Shown here: piece after piece, positions 48,133 to 59,122 of the stretch
How positions within the stretch are numbered: position 1 is the stretch's first letter
Layout of the letters: every line of letters starts with the position of its first letter
Notes under the pieces: generated by a model
The model's database searches: none
Seen by the model: the letters and a program-made list of their open reading frames with translations, nothing else
What the model was told of the DNA's origin: nothing
Made by a program: the position numbers and the translations under genes
Assembly (NCBI RefSeq): GCF_019880205.1
Contig: NZ_CP082292.1
Coordinates: forward strand, 372,001-436,000
Source of the DNA: Pantoea alfalfae
GTDB taxonomy: Bacteria; Pseudomonadota; Gammaproteobacteria; Enterobacterales; Enterobacteriaceae
Direction of reading: 5' to 3'
Length of the DNA stretch: 64,000 bases

Positions 48133-50669
48133 GATTCGGTCTCCTCAATCAGTGTCACGGCAATGCGTTCTTCGGGGCGCGCCGGGCGATGCTGGTCGCG
48201 CTCTGCTACCCGTTGTACAGCGGGATCGCGCTGCGGCGAGTTGATAAAGTGGGCAAAGCGCGTCAGCTGGTTCTCATCTTCCAGCGTCGCCTGCCATTCA
48301 CAGCAAACGCTGGCGCGCAGCGCGGCGAGCTGCTGTTCCATCTGGCTGTTAAGGCCGAGTTTGTCATCCACGATCACGCTACGCAGATAGTCGATGCCAC
48401 CCTCCAGACTCTCCAGCCATAGCGAGGTGCGCTGCAAACGGTCGGCGGTGCGGATATAGAACATCATGAAGCGGTCGAGATAGCTGATCAGCGTCTGCTG
48501 ATCGAGATCGGCCGCCAGCAGATCGCCATGACGCGGTTTCATGCCGCCGTTGCCGCAGACGTAGAGATTCCAGCCTTTTTCGGTAGCGATAATGCCGACA
48601 TCTTTGCCCTGGGCTTCTGCGCATTCACGGGTGCAACCGGAGACACCAAACTTCATTTTGTGCGGTGTGCGGATGCCTTTATAGCGGTTCTCCAGCATTA
48701 CGCCGAAGCCGAGGCTGTCGCCCACGCCGTAACGGCACCAGGCGCTGCCGACGCAGGTTTTCGCCATACGCAGCGCTTTAGCGTAGGCCTGACCGGTTTC
48801 AAATCCGGCCTCGATCAGCTGTGACCAGATAGCGGGCAGATCGTCTTTCTGCGCGCCAAACAAGCCGATGCGCTGCGAGCCGGTGATTTTGGTATAGAGC
48901 TGATAGCGTTCGGCGATCTCGCCAATCACCTTCAGTCCGTGCGGCGTGATTTCACCGCCGGGCGAGCGCGGGATCACCGAATAGGTGCCATCTTTCTGGA
49001 TATTACCCAGATAGAGGTCGTTGCTGTCCTGCAACGGCGCGTGATGCGGCTTGAGTACGTATTCGTTCCAGCAGGAGGCGAGCAGAGACCCCACCGCAGG
49101 CTTGCATATTTCACAGCCGTAACCCTGACCATAGCGGACCAGCAGTTCATCAAAGGTTTTGATCTCTTCCACCTGAATCAGGTGATAAAGCTCCTGGCGT
49201 GACCAGGCGAAGTGGGCACAAAGGTGGTTATTGACCTCAATGCCCTGACGGCTGAGTTCGCTGTTAAGTACCTGGGTAATAAGGGGAATACAGCCGCCGC
49301 AGCCCGTACCGGCTCGGGTGCTGCTTTTCAGCGCGGCCACGGTGTGACAGCCACCCTGAACCGCTTTGATGATGTCGCCTTTGCTGACGTCGAAGCAGGA
49401 GCAGATTTGCGCGCTGTCAGGCAGGGAATCGACGCCGATGGCCGGTTTATCCCCGCTGCCCGCTGGCAGAATCAGTGCTTCCGGGTTATCCGGCAGCGTA
49501 ATACCATTCAGCACCAGTTGCAGCAGGTTGCCATAGTCGCTGGTGTCGCCCACCAGCACCGCACCCAGCAGAGTTTTCTGATCTTCGCTGATAATCAGGC
49601 GTTTGTAGACCGATTTGCTTTCATCCAGCCAGACCACACTGCGTGCACCTGGCGTGGTACCGCGCGCATCGCCAATGCCACCGACATCGACACCCAGCAG
49701 CTTGAGTTTGGCGCTCATGTCCGCACCGGTAAACGCATTGTCGCGGCCCAGCAGATGGTCGCTGGCGACCTGCGCCATTTTATACCCCGGCGCCACCAGG
49801 CCATAGACGCGATTCTGCCAGGCGGCACACTCACCGATGGCGTAAATGGCGGGATCGCTGGTGCGGCACTGGTCATCAATGGCGATGCCGCCACGCGGAC
49901 CCAGGGTTAATCCACACTGTTTTGCCAGTTTGTCCTGCGGGCGAATGCCGGTGGAGAAGACAATGAAATCGACCTCCAGCGCACTGCCGTCGGCGAACTG
50001 CAGCGTTTTGCCGCCGTGCTCGTGATGCACAATCTGTTGGGTGTTTTTGCCGGTGTGGACCCGCACGCCCATCTGCTCAATCTTACGACGCAACTGTTCC
50101 CCGCCTTGCTGATCGAGCTGTTCTGCCATCAGCACCGGCGCAAATTCAATAACGTGAGTTTCAATACCCAGATTTTTCAGTGCGCCCGCCGCTTCCAGTC
50201 CCAGCAGACCGCCGCCAATCACCGCACCGCGTTTGCTGCGGCGTGAGCAGGCTTCAATGGCATTGAGATCTTCGATGGTGCGGTAGACAAAGCAGTCGCT
50301 ACCTTCGGCACCGTTAATCGGCGGGATCCATGGATAAGAGCCGGTGGCAAAAATCAGCGTGTCGTAGTGAACCGCGCGACCGGTGCTGGAGTGGATGAGC
50401 TTTTCATCACGGTTAATGGTGATAGCGCGCTCACCCAGCAGCAGATTGACCTGATGTTTGTCGTAATAGCCTTCACGAACCAGCGACAGCTCTTCGGCGG
50501 TGTGATGGGAGAAGTAAGCGGACAGATGGACACGGTCGTAGGCGACGCGGGGTTCTTCACAAAAGACGGTCAGCGAAAACTGGTCGGGTTCCGCTTTCTC
50601 AAGTAACTCTTCTATGAAGCGGTGGCCGACCATGCCGTTACCGATAACGACGACATTGTGCTTGCTCAT
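48129..50669 (-). CDS. nirB: nitrite reductase (NADH) large subunit
   Basis: An 846-residue enzyme that reduces nitrite to ammonium with NADH in the cytoplasm. Domains in order: FAD/NAD(P) oxidoreductase (VVIGNGMVGHRFIEEL at the N-terminus), a BFD-like [2Fe-2S] domain (ICSCFDVSKGDI ... GTGCGGC), and the siroheme/[4Fe-4S] C-terminal half with CVGSAWC and CTRECAEA ligands. The promoter carries FNR and NarL/NarP sites. It leads nirBD-cysG. Confidence 0.97.
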   Translation of the reverse strand: MSKHNVVVIGNGMVGHRFIEELLEKAEPDQFSLTVFCEEPRVAYDRVHLSAYFSHHTAEELSLVREGYYDKHQVNLLLGERAITINRDEKLIHSSTGRAVHYDTLIFATGSYPWIPPINGAEGSDCFVYRTIEDLNAIEACSRRSKRGAVIGGGLLGLEAAGALKNLGIETHVIEFAPVLMAEQLDQQGGEQLRRKIEQMGVRVHTGKNTQQIVHHEHGGKTLQFADGSALEVDFIVFSTGIRPQDKLAKQCGLTLGPRGGIAIDDQCRTSDPAIYAIGECAAWQNRVYGLVAPGYKMAQVASDHLLGRDNAFTGADMSAKLKLLGVDVGGIGDARGTTPGARSVVWLDESKSVYKRLIISEDQKTLLGAVLVGDTSDYGNLLQLVLNGITLPDNPEALILPAGSGDKPAIGVDSLPDSAQICSCFDVSKGDIIKAVQGGCHTVAALKSSTRAGTGCGGCIPLITQVLNSELSRQGIEVNNHLCAHFAWSRQELYHLIQVEEIKTFDELLVRYGQGYGCEICKPAVGSLLASCWNEYVLKPHHAPLQDSNDLYLGNIQKDGTYSVIPRSPGGEITPHGLKVIGEIAERYQLYTKITGSQRIGLFGAQKDDLPAIWSQLIEAGFETGQAYAKALRMAKTCVGSAWCRYGVGDSLGFGVMLENRYKGIRTPHKMKFGVSGCTRECAEAQGKDVGIIATEKGWNLYVCGNGGMKPRHGDLLAADLDQQTLISYLDRFMMFYIRTADRLQRTSLWLESLEGGIDYLRSVIVDDKLGLNSQMEQQLAALRASVCCEWQATLEDENQLTRFAHFINSPQRDPAVQRVAERDQHRPARPEERIAVTLIEETES

Positions 50670-50699
50670 TTTTGCCTCAAATTTGCGATATCTGCGGCT

Positions 50700-50705
50700 A
50701 CAATA
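50700..50705 (-). promoter_or_regulatory. predicted -10 element of the nirB promoter
   Basis: TATTGT on the minus strand. The downstream start site would be near 50692, which puts the FNR site centre at about -41.5, the class II position. Confidence 0.6.
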
Positions 50706-50726
50706 GCGCGCCCTTTCTGACGCTTA

Positions 50727-50740
50727 TTGATATGTATCAA
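50727..50740 (-). promoter_or_regulatory. FNR binding site of the nirB promoter
   Basis: TTGATATGTATCAA is a perfect match to the TTGAT-N4-ATCAA FNR consensus. Its centre is 50733.5. It implies anaerobic activation. Confidence 0.9.
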
Positions 50741-50753
50741 CCACAACGCCATA

Positions 50754-50769
50754 TACCTATTAAGAGGTA
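50754..50769 (-). promoter_or_regulatory. NarL/NarP 7-2-7 site of the nirB promoter
   Basis: TACCTAT-TA-AGAGGTA is a 7-2-7 inverted pair of heptamers of the TACYYMT type. Its centre is 28 bp upstream of the FNR site centre, the same spacing as in the E. coli nirB promoter (-69.5 and -41.5). It implies activation by nitrate and nitrite. Confidence 0.85.
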
Positions 50770-50890
50770 TGTAGTTGATTTTAATTTGGTTTATCGGATG
50801 CGGCTAACCTGCTGAATATCCTGCATTGCTGCTGAGGGTATGAATCGTGTTAGTTTTAACCATACAGGTTAATCGGATAAGGAATCAGCC

Positions 50891-52168
50891 ATGCTGTCAC
50901 CCAAGTGGATCAATAATGTGCGTTTGCCCTGGCGGGAAGGGTTGTGGCAAATCGAAATCGCCGACGGAAAAATTGCCCGCATCTCAGCCCAGCCGCAGCA
51001 GCCTTCTCCGGTGGGACAATCGCTGGATGGCGAGGGCGGCTTAGCCTGCGCGCCCTTTATTGAGCCGCATATTCATCTGGATACCACCCAGACGGCGGGT
51101 GAACCGGCATGGAATCAGTCTGGCACGCTGTTTGAGGGGATTGAACGCTGGGCTGAGCGCAAGGCGCTGCTCAGCCACGAAGATGTGAAACAGCGGGCGT
51201 TGCAGACGCTGAAGTGGCAGATCGCCAACGGCATTCAGTTTGTGCGCACTCATGTTGACGTGTCAGACCCCTCACTGACGGCGCTGAAAGCGATGCTGGA
51301 GCTGAAAGCGGAGATGGCGCCCTGGATCACGATTCAGATAGTGGCGTTTCCCCAGGAGGGCATTCTCTCCTATCCCAACGGCGAAGCATTGCTGGAAGAA
51401 GCCTTGCGGCTGGGCGCGGATGTCGTCGGCGCCATTCCGCACTACGAATTCACCCGCGAATATGGCGTCGAGTCGCTGCATAAAACTTTTGCGCTGGCTG
51501 ACCGCTATGACCGGCTGATCGATGTTCACTGCGATGAGATCGATGATGAACAGTCGCGCTTTGTGGAAACCGTGGCGGCGCTGGCCCATCGCGACGGCAA
51601 CGGCGCACGCCTGACGGCCAGTCATACCACCGCGATGCACTCTTACAATGGCGCGTACGCCTCACGACTTTTCCGGCTGCTGAAGCTGTCGGGCATTAAC
51701 TTTGTCGCCAATCCGCTGGTCAATATTCACCTGCAGGGCCGCTTCGATACCTATCCCAGGCGGCGCGGCATTACGCGGGTAAAAGAGATGCTGGAGGCCG
51801 AGATTAACGTCTGCTTCGGCCACGACGATGTGTTTGATCCCTGGTATCCGCTGGGGACCGCCAACATGCTGCAGGTGCTGCATATGGGATTACATGTCTG
51901 TCAGCTGATGGGCTATGAGCAGATTGATGCCGGTCTGGATCTGATTACGCACAACAGTGCGAAGACGATGCAGCTTGCAGGCTATGGCATTCAGAGCGGC
52001 AACGAGGCCAGTCTGATTATACTGCCAGCAGAGAGCGGTTTTGATGCGGTAAGAAGGCAGGTCCCGGTGCGCTATTCACTGCGTCGCGGTGTGGTCGTGG
52101 CGGAGACGAAGCCTGCAGAAAGCGAGATTTACTGGCGGGAACGGGAGCGCGTAAACTTCCGGCGTTAA
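50891..52168 (+). CDS. codA: cytosine deaminase
   Basis: A 425-residue amidohydrolase that deaminates cytosine to uracil. Metal ligands are visible in [24 protein letters not shown] and [11 protein letters not shown]. It is very close to E. coli CodA. Unlike the codBA operon of E. coli it stands alone, between nirB and tsgA, with no permease next to it. Its own promoter should lie in the 220 bp shared with nirB. It converges on tsgA. Confidence 0.96.
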   Translation: MLSPKWINNVRLPWREGLWQIEIADGKIARISAQPQQPSPVGQSLDGEGGLACAPFIEPHIHLDTTQTAGEPAWNQSGTLFEGIERWAERKALLSHEDVKQRALQTLKWQIANGIQFVRTHVDVSDPSLTALKAMLELKAEMAPWITIQIVAFPQEGILSYPNGEALLEEALRLGADVVGAIPHYEFTREYGVESLHKTFALADRYDRLIDVHCDEIDDEQSRFVETVAALAHRDGNGARLTASHTTAMHSYNGAYASRLFRLLKLSGINFVANPLVNIHLQGRFDTYPRRRGITRVKEMLEAEINVCFGHDDVFDPWYPLGTANMLQVLHMGLHVCQLMGYEQIDAGLDLITHNSAKTMQLAGYGIQSGNEASLIILPAESGFDAVRRQVPVRYSLRRGVVVAETKPAESEIYWRERERVNFRR

Positions 52169-52173
52169 CGAGC

Positions 52174-52197
52174 AGGGCGGCGATCGCTCGCCGCCCT
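52174..52197. terminator. stem-loop between codA and tsgA
   Basis: AGGGCGGCGA / TCGCCGCCCT with a TCGC loop lies between the two converging stop codons. Neither side has a good T run, so it may be an inefficient or Rho-assisted terminator. Confidence 0.55.
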
Positions 52198-52203
52198 GAA
52201 GGA

Positions 52204-53382
52204 TTAATGCGTGACGTGACCGTGAGTACGATGACGGCTGACAAAGCCGAGCAGGGCACACATTACAAATACCACGGCGTAGAGCGCGTTCGCCGTCGCC
52301 AGTGCGGTATGCACACCACTTTTCTCAACGATAGGCGCCGTGACCACAAAGGTCAGCATGGTGCCGACGGTGCCGCAGGTCAGAATGAAGTTCACCAGCT
52401 TCGGTGACGCCACTCTGGTCTGCAATGAACCCAGGGTGATGATGGTGGTGTAGATAGCACTTGAGCTGAAGCCAAGAATCATGATGATCCATTTCAGCAT
52501 GCTGGCATCGTTGCTGCTGACGAACCAGTACATCAGTACGGTCGCCAGACCCGCCAGCACCATCAGAATGCGTTGCAGATCGAAGAAGCGCAGCAGGAAG
52601 CTGAAGGCCCACATACCCACCATATACGCCGTCCAGAAGCTGCCCACCAGTTGTCCGGCGTCATTAATATTCATGCCCATGACTTTGGTGGCATATTCCG
52701 GCACCCAGGAGATAAAGCCGAGCTGGCCCAGAATATAGCAGAGTGCCGCGACAGCCAGCAGCAGCACGCCCACACCCCATTTCTCTTTCTCAACCGTCGG
52801 GCTGTTTTCAGGCTTACGCAGTACCGGGAACTCCACAAACAGCGTCATGACGAAAATGGCGACGTAGATAACGCCGATGCAGACATAGACCCAGTACCAC
52901 GGCAGCTGACGCGCCAGCAGAATGCCTGCCAGCACCGGAAACAGCGTGCCCGCCATGCTGAAGAAGGAGTCGGTAAACAGCAGGCGTGAACCGCGCTGAC
53001 GGCCTTCATACAGGTGAGTGATCAGGAAGGTACCGATCGACATGGTGATGCCGCTGACCACACCCAGCACAAACATACAGAGCGAGAAGATGGTGAGATC
53101 GCGGCTGGTCATCAGCCCGATTATCGCCAGCACCATCAGGACGAAGCCGAAAATCAGCTGGCGCTTCAGTGGCACAATCACCATCAGCCAGGCGTTCAGG
53201 AAAACCGCCGCCAGGATGCCGCTGTTGAGGAAGGTGAAGGTATTACTCATGCTGGAGATGGGGATCTGGAAATCTTTTGCGATATCGCCCATTACCATGC
53301 CGGTAACGATCACCAGCGCGCCGGTCAGCGCGTAGGAGAAGAAGCTTATCCAGGTAAGGCCAATACGATTACGGTTTGTCAT
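52204..53382 (-). CDS. tsgA: MFS transporter TsgA
   Basis: A 392-residue major facilitator superfamily protein with about 12 hydrophobic segments. In Salmonella tsgA was linked to growth on selenite-containing media; the substrate is unknown. The start at 53382 ([21 protein letters not shown]) follows the E. coli N-terminus; the ORF extends ten codons further. In E. coli it also lies between nirB and ppiA; here codA is inserted between nirB and tsgA. Confidence 0.93.
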   Translation of the reverse strand: MTNRNRIGLTWISFFSYALTGALVIVTGMVMGDIAKDFQIPISSMSNTFTFLNSGILAAVFLNAWLMVIVPLKRQLIFGFVLMVLAIIGLMTSRDLTIFSLCMFVLGVVSGITMSIGTFLITHLYEGRQRGSRLLFTDSFFSMAGTLFPVLAGILLARQLPWYWVYVCIGVIYVAIFVMTLFVEFPVLRKPENSPTVEKEKWGVGVLLLAVAALCYILGQLGFISWVPEYATKVMGMNINDAGQLVGSFWTAYMVGMWAFSFLLRFFDLQRILMVLAGLATVLMYWFVSSNDASMLKWIIMILGFSSSAIYTTIITLGSLQTRVASPKLVNFILTCGTVGTMLTFVVTAPIVEKSGVHTALATANALYAVVFVMCALLGFVSRHRTHGHVTH

Positions 53383-53487
53383 GTTCTGAACCTGTTGAGA
53401 ACCGGGTGCCAAAAAGTGTCAGAAAGTGTAAACGGAACTGTGATCTTAATAAACAAGCAGTGAAACTACAGATCTAGATTTCATGTG

Positions 53488-53509
53488 TTGTGTGATTTTA
53501 ATCACGCAA
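53488..53509. promoter_or_regulatory. CRP binding site between tsgA and ppiA
   Basis: TTG-TGTGA-TTTTAA-TCACG-CAA is close to the symmetric CRP consensus, with nine of ten core bases matching. It lies about 140 bp upstream of ppiA. E. coli ppiA is reported to be CRP-regulated. The crp gene is itself in this window (59.1 kb). Confidence 0.7.
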
Positions 53510-53643
53510 TTAGGGTTGTTTAACGTTTGCTCAGTGCATTTGCCGCAACAGCGTAAATATAAGTAAAACGCTGGCTCATGGAATAGAGTCTCTTTACAAT
53601 CAATCACGTTTTTGTGCCCGCTCTCCCAGGTAAGGAATCTTTC

Positions 53644-54216
53644 ATGTTTAAACGTACTTTAACAGCGGCCATCACCCTGTTAGCGCTCTCTACCGTTTCC
53701 GCCCAGGCGCTGGCCGCAAAAGGTGACACCCACGTTCTGCTCACCACCTCCGCCGGCAATATCGAACTCGAACTGAATAACCAGAAAGCGCCGGTTTCTG
53801 TGAAAAACTTCGTTGATTACGTCAACAACGGTTTTTACAACAACACTATTTTTCATCGCGTGATCCCGGGCTTTATGGTGCAGGGTGGTGGCTTCACCAC
53901 GGATATGCAGCAGAAGCAGACCAACGCGCCAATTAAAAACGAAGCGGACAATGGACTGCGTAACCTGCGCGGTACCATCTCTATGGCGCGTACCGCCGAT
54001 AAAGACAGTGCCACCAGCCAGTTCTTCCTCAACGTCGCGGATAATGCATTCCTCGACCACGGCCAGCGCGATTTTGGCTATGCCGTATTTGGTAAGATTG
54101 TGAAAGGTCAGGATGTGGTTGAAAAAATTTCTCAGGTTCCGACCAAAGATGTGGGTCCGTACCAGAATGTGCCGTCCAAACCGGTAGTTATCCTCTCCGC
54201 CAAAGTCCTGCCTTAA
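53644..54216 (+). CDS. ppiA: periplasmic peptidyl-prolyl cis-trans isomerase A
   Basis: A 190-residue cyclophilin with a signal peptide ending ALAA (residues 1 to about 24). The cyclophilin core is [15 protein letters not shown], followed by [14 protein letters not shown]. It catalyses proline isomerisation in the periplasm. The start at 53644 has AAGGA upstream; the longer ORF start would break the signal peptide. Confidence 0.96.
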   Translation: MFKRTLTAAITLLALSTVSAQALAAKGDTHVLLTTSAGNIELELNNQKAPVSVKNFVDYVNNGFYNNTIFHRVIPGFMVQGGGFTTDMQQKQTNAPIKNEADNGLRNLRGTISMARTADKDSATSQFFLNVADNAFLDHGQRDFGYAVFGKIVKGQDVVEKISQVPTKDVGPYQNVPSKPVVILSAKVLP

Positions 54217-54315
54217 CGCTTTTTGTCGCCATCTGCGGATGGCGACCGCCTGCCGCTTCCGGCAAAGCCAGAATTTGCTCTTATACTTAGGGCAAAAACC
54301 TGAGCAGGAGGCGGT

Positions 54316-54486
54316 ATGGCGAACAAACTCACCGAAAAACAGAAGGTCACTCTGTGGCAACAGCGGCGTAGCGCCAGCTATCAGGCCAGCTGTCGGCTGG
54401 AAGGCTTCTCATCGAATGAAACCAGCGTAAACAGCGATGATGCAGCCGCGCGTCTGGCGTCACTGAGGAGGCAATATGGACTCTAA
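54316..54486 (+). CDS. yhfG: YhfG, antitoxin partner of Fic
   Basis: A 56-residue protein, MANKLTEKQKVTLWQQRRSA, continuing to a C-terminal RLASLRRQYGL. It is the small class I Fic antitoxin. The inhibitory motif [S/T]xxxE[G/N] appears as SCRLEG (about residues 25-30), whose glutamate blocks productive ATP binding in Fic. The ATG follows GAGCAGGAGGCGGT. Its last 11 bases overlap the start of fic, so the two are translationally coupled. It matches E. coli YhfG in length and motif. Confidence 0.88.
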   Translation: MANKLTEKQKVTLWQQRRSASYQASCRLEGFSSNETSVNSDDAAARLASLRRQYGL

Positions 54487-55069
54487 TACCGCAGTGACCC
54501 AGGATCCCTACCTGTGGCAGCACGACAACGTGCTGAAAAACCTGCCCGATATTCATGATGCCGCCCAACTGCGTAAGGCGGAGCTGAGCTTCAGTGCAGC
54601 GCGTGCCGCCACCCTGGAACTGGGACCGCGTAATCCCGGATTGCCTTACCTGCGCCAGATCCATCGCACGCTGTTCCAGGACGTTTACAGCTGGGCCGGC
54701 GAACTGCGCACCATCGATATCTGGCGAGATGAAACGCCGTTCTGCCATTTTGAATATATCGAAAAGGAAGGCAACGCGCTGATGGCTGCGCTGGAAGAGG
54801 AAAAAGGACTCGCTGAGTTGCCGCGCGACGCGTTTATTCAGCGCATCGCCCACTACTACTGCGAAATCAATATGCTGCATCCTTTCCGTCATGGAAATGG
54901 CCGGGCACAGCGGATTTTCTTTGAACAGCTGGCGCTGCATGCCGGTTATCTGCTGTCGTGGGAAGAGACGGACGCGGAGAGCTGGAAAGCTGCTAATCAG
55001 GCGGGTGTAGCCGGCGATCTGACGCCGCTGGAGCAGGTGTTTGCGAAAGTGGTGAGTGAGGCGGCTTAA
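54476..55069 (+). CDS. fic: Fic-domain AMPylating toxin
   Basis: A 197-residue Fic protein. The catalytic loop HPFRHGNGR is at residues 135-143 with His135 intact, so it is predicted to be active and to transfer AMP to a target hydroxyl. Related class I Fic toxins modify type II topoisomerases; the target of the E. coli protein is less clear. It overlaps yhfG by 11 nt behind a strong GAGGAGG. Gene order ppiA-yhfG-fic-pabA is that of E. coli. Confidence 0.93.
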   Translation: MDSNTAVTQDPYLWQHDNVLKNLPDIHDAAQLRKAELSFSAARAATLELGPRNPGLPYLRQIHRTLFQDVYSWAGELRTIDIWRDETPFCHFEYIEKEGNALMAALEEEKGLAELPRDAFIQRIAHYYCEINMLHPFRHGNGRAQRIFFEQLALHAGYLLSWEETDAESWKAANQAGVAGDLTPLEQVFAKVVSEAA

Positions 55070-55110
55070 CCGCGTAGAATAGCGGCGCGGTTTATCATTC
55101 TGGACGCGTC

Positions 55111-55686
55111 ATGCTGCTGCTTATCGACAATTACGACTCCTTTACCTGGAATCTTTATCAATATTTCTGCGAGCTGGGCGCGCAGGTTCAGGTGGTGCGC
55201 AATGATGCCATCACCCTGGAGCAGATGGCAGCGTTACCGCTGACCCATCTGGTGATCTCTCCTGGCCCCTGCACGCCGTCAGAGTCGGGCATCTCGCTGG
55301 CGGCGATTCGGCATTTCGCCGGTAACGTGCCGGTGCTGGGTGTCTGCCTGGGCCATCAGGCGATCGCGCAGGCCTATGGCGCGCAGGTCGTGCGAGCCCG
55401 TCAGGTGATGCACGGCAAAACCTCCGCGATTCAGCACACCGGCCAGGGCGTGTTCCGCAATCTCAATAATCCCCTTACCGTGACCCGTTATCACTCGCTG
55501 ATTGTGCAGCGCGACTCTCTGCCCGACGCATTCGAGGTAACGGCCTGGACGGTACGTGACGGCGAGCCTGACGAAATTATGGGGTTTCGCCATAAAACCC
55601 TGGCGCTGGAAGGCGTGCAGTTCCATCCCGAAAGCATTCTCAGCGAGCAGGGACATCATCTGCTGCGCAATTTCCTTACGCAATAA
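55111..55686 (+). CDS. pabA: aminodeoxychorismate synthase component II
   Basis: A 191-residue glutamine amidotransferase that supplies ammonia to PabB for 4-amino-4-deoxychorismate in folate synthesis. The triad is visible at Cys79 (LGVCLGHQ), His172 and Glu174 (FHPESIL). The first motif is [13 protein letters not shown]. TrpG and other class I glutaminases are alternatives, but linkage to fic and argD identifies PabA. Confidence 0.95.
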   Translation: MLLLIDNYDSFTWNLYQYFCELGAQVQVVRNDAITLEQMAALPLTHLVISPGPCTPSESGISLAAIRHFAGNVPVLGVCLGHQAIAQAYGAQVVRARQVMHGKTSAIQHTGQGVFRNLNNPLTVTRYHSLIVQRDSLPDAFEVTAWTVRDGEPDEIMGFRHKTLALEGVQFHPESILSEQGHHLLRNFLTQ

Positions 55687-55703
55687 GTTGCCTTTGAGTG
55701 ATT

Positions 55704-56988
<1,285 letters not shown>

Positions 56989-56989
56989 C

Positions 56990-59065
56990 TTAGTTTTTAC
57001 GTAAGCGTCTGATCAGCCAGCGGCCATGTTGCGGTCGCTGGTTCCACGCCAGCGATGAAATGGTGTACATCACGCTCAGATGATCGAGAATGCGCCGCAC
57101 ATGCTGCTCCACCACCGTGATCGGTCCCTCACTGATGTTCTCCAGGTCATCCAGCAGATTCACCTGTGAGCTTTCACCATCATATTCCAGCCGCTGCTGA
57201 CACCGCTGCAGCGCAATTTCGCAGGATTGCAGATAGCGTTGAGCCAGCGAGGCGGTCAGCATAGTGTGCTCGCGCGCCAGAATCGTTATCGCATTGATAT
57301 GCTCGACAATAAACTGACTGTGGGTGACCCAGAGCCGCATATCACTCAGGTAACGGGAGTTGAACGCGGGTTCCTGCATTGCCTGATTCAGTGAGTTAAA
57401 CAGCGCATTATGCACCTGATTAACCTTCACGCGCTGATAAGCCAGTTTCTCTGGCGACTGTTCGTCGCCCAGTAACAGCCGCAGCGCATCCTGATAGGTT
57501 TCCAGCGCGTCGTGGGCGTTCTGCCGCAGTAAGCCGCTCTGCCACTGCGGCCACAGCCACAGCATCCCACCAAAGGCGATCAGACAGCCCATCAGCGTAT
57601 CCATCAATCGCGGCAGCAGAAACTGCGCGCCATTCAGTGACAGCAGTTGCAGCGAGTAAACTGCCGTGACCGTAAAGCCAATCATCGACCAGCCATAGAA
57701 CTGGCGGGTAAAGCGATAGCTGATAAAGGTAATTGCCAGCATGATCAGCAGCACCAGCGACTCTGGCACCGCCATGCGCAGCGTGGCAGCCGCGATCACC
57801 AGACCGGCAAAAGTGCCCAGCGCCCGGTGCTGAATGCGGACACGGGTAGCGCTGTAGCCGTTCTGGCTGACGAACATGATGGTCATCAGGATCCAGTAGG
57901 GTTTGGGGATGTTGAAGAACAGCGCCAGCGCGCTGCCCAGCATCAGCATCACCGCAAAGCGACCCGCCGTGCGCAGCGACGACGAGCGAAACGAGAGATA
58001 ACTGCGCAGCGCCGGTAACAGCGGCAGGCGGCGCTGGCGGTCTGCCATCAGATCGCGCTGGTAAAGCGGTTTCTGGGTGCGTAGCACCCGCGCAATGCGG
58101 TTGAAGTGATAAAGGCAGAAGTTACCCACCGGATTATCGGGATGCTGATGGGCAATTTTCTCCAGTGCGCCGAGCTGTTTATCCATCGCAAAGCGGTCGG
58201 GTAACTGGTGATAAAGAATGTTATCTGCCAGCACCCGCAGCCGGGCCGAGATGGTTTTGGCATTCCAGCGGATCACCGCTTCAGCATGGCTTTGCTCCAC
58301 CAGCTTCTGGACTTCTTCCGGCCGATGCAGGCTGACCGAGATATGCTCCTGCAGATCGAGGGCCACCTGGAAAGCGCGCGTCAGCCTTTTATGGCTGTGA
58401 TCGCGGCTTGCCGACAGCATATGCATCTGCTGATAACAGGTGTTAATCAGATCGACCACTTTCTGCTGACGGGCCAGCAGTGGCGGCAGCGCCTTTTCCG
58501 GATCGGTCAGCTGCGTCAGCAGGGTGTATTTGGCGTCGCAGTAGTTAGCCAGCTCGCGGTAGATCAGGCTCAGGCTTTCGCGCATTGGCTGCTCTTTCCA
58601 CAGCCAGAACCAGAACCAGTTAAACAGCCCGTACCACAGCGTGCCGCCGATATAGAGCAGCGGGGGGACATAGATGGGCATGCGGCCAATCAGGCTGAGG
58701 GTAAAGATGGCGGCAATCAGGGTGCCGGGCAGCAGACGGCCATGCAGCGGGCTGATCTCACCCGTGACGCCGAGCAGCAAAGGCATAGCGAAGAGGATCA
58801 GCGGCAGTGGAATCGCATGCAGGGTGAGCCACTGGATCAGAAAGCTGCCGAGGGCAAACAGGCTACCGCCCACAATCAGACGTTTGAAAAAGCGTTTATG
58901 CGGCGTATCGAGACCGGCGATATTGCAGCAGGCGGGCACTAATGAGAACAGCAGACCTTTTTGCAGGTCGCCAGCCAGCCAGCCCAGCGCCACCGGCAGA
59001 CAGAGCACCAGCGTTTGCCGCAAGGCATAATTGACTTCAGGATGGTAAATGATTCGACGCCACAT
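56990..59065 (-). CDS. yhfK: YccS/YhfK-family inner-membrane protein
   Basis: A 691-residue membrane protein of the FUSC (fusaric acid resistance-like) superfamily, YccS/YhfK branch. Two clusters of hydrophobic segments (about residues 15-160 and 375-500) are each followed by a cytoplasmic domain. Its function in E. coli is not established. It lies between argD and crp as in E. coli, 57 bp downstream of crp on the same strand. Confidence 0.9.
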   Translation of the reverse strand: MWRRIIYHPEVNYALRQTLVLCLPVALGWLAGDLQKGLLFSLVPACCNIAGLDTPHKRFFKRLIVGGSLFALGSFLIQWLTLHAIPLPLILFAMPLLLGVTGEISPLHGRLLPGTLIAAIFTLSLIGRMPIYVPPLLYIGGTLWYGLFNWFWFWLWKEQPMRESLSLIYRELANYCDAKYTLLTQLTDPEKALPPLLARQQKVVDLINTCYQQMHMLSASRDHSHKRLTRAFQVALDLQEHISVSLHRPEEVQKLVEQSHAEAVIRWNAKTISARLRVLADNILYHQLPDRFAMDKQLGALEKIAHQHPDNPVGNFCLYHFNRIARVLRTQKPLYQRDLMADRQRRLPLLPALRSYLSFRSSSLRTAGRFAVMLMLGSALALFFNIPKPYWILMTIMFVSQNGYSATRVRIQHRALGTFAGLVIAAATLRMAVPESLVLLIMLAITFISYRFTRQFYGWSMIGFTVTAVYSLQLLSLNGAQFLLPRLMDTLMGCLIAFGGMLWLWPQWQSGLLRQNAHDALETYQDALRLLLGDEQSPEKLAYQRVKVNQVHNALFNSLNQAMQEPAFNSRYLSDMRLWVTHSQFIVEHINAITILAREHTMLTASLAQRYLQSCEIALQRCQQRLEYDGESSQVNLLDDLENISEGPITVVEQHVRRILDHLSVMYTISSLAWNQRPQHGRWLIRRLRKN

Positions 59066-59085
59066 CGGCCCAACACAAACAATAA

Positions 59086-59109
59086 CGGCGTGATGTTGCC
59101 ATCACGCCG
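59086..59109 (-). terminator. terminator of crp
   Basis: On the minus strand CGGCGTGAT / ATCACGCCG with a 6-nt loop is followed by TTATTGTTTG. It lies 14 nt past the crp stop codon, before yhfK. Confidence 0.75.
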
Positions 59110-59122
59110 TGGATGACAGGAA

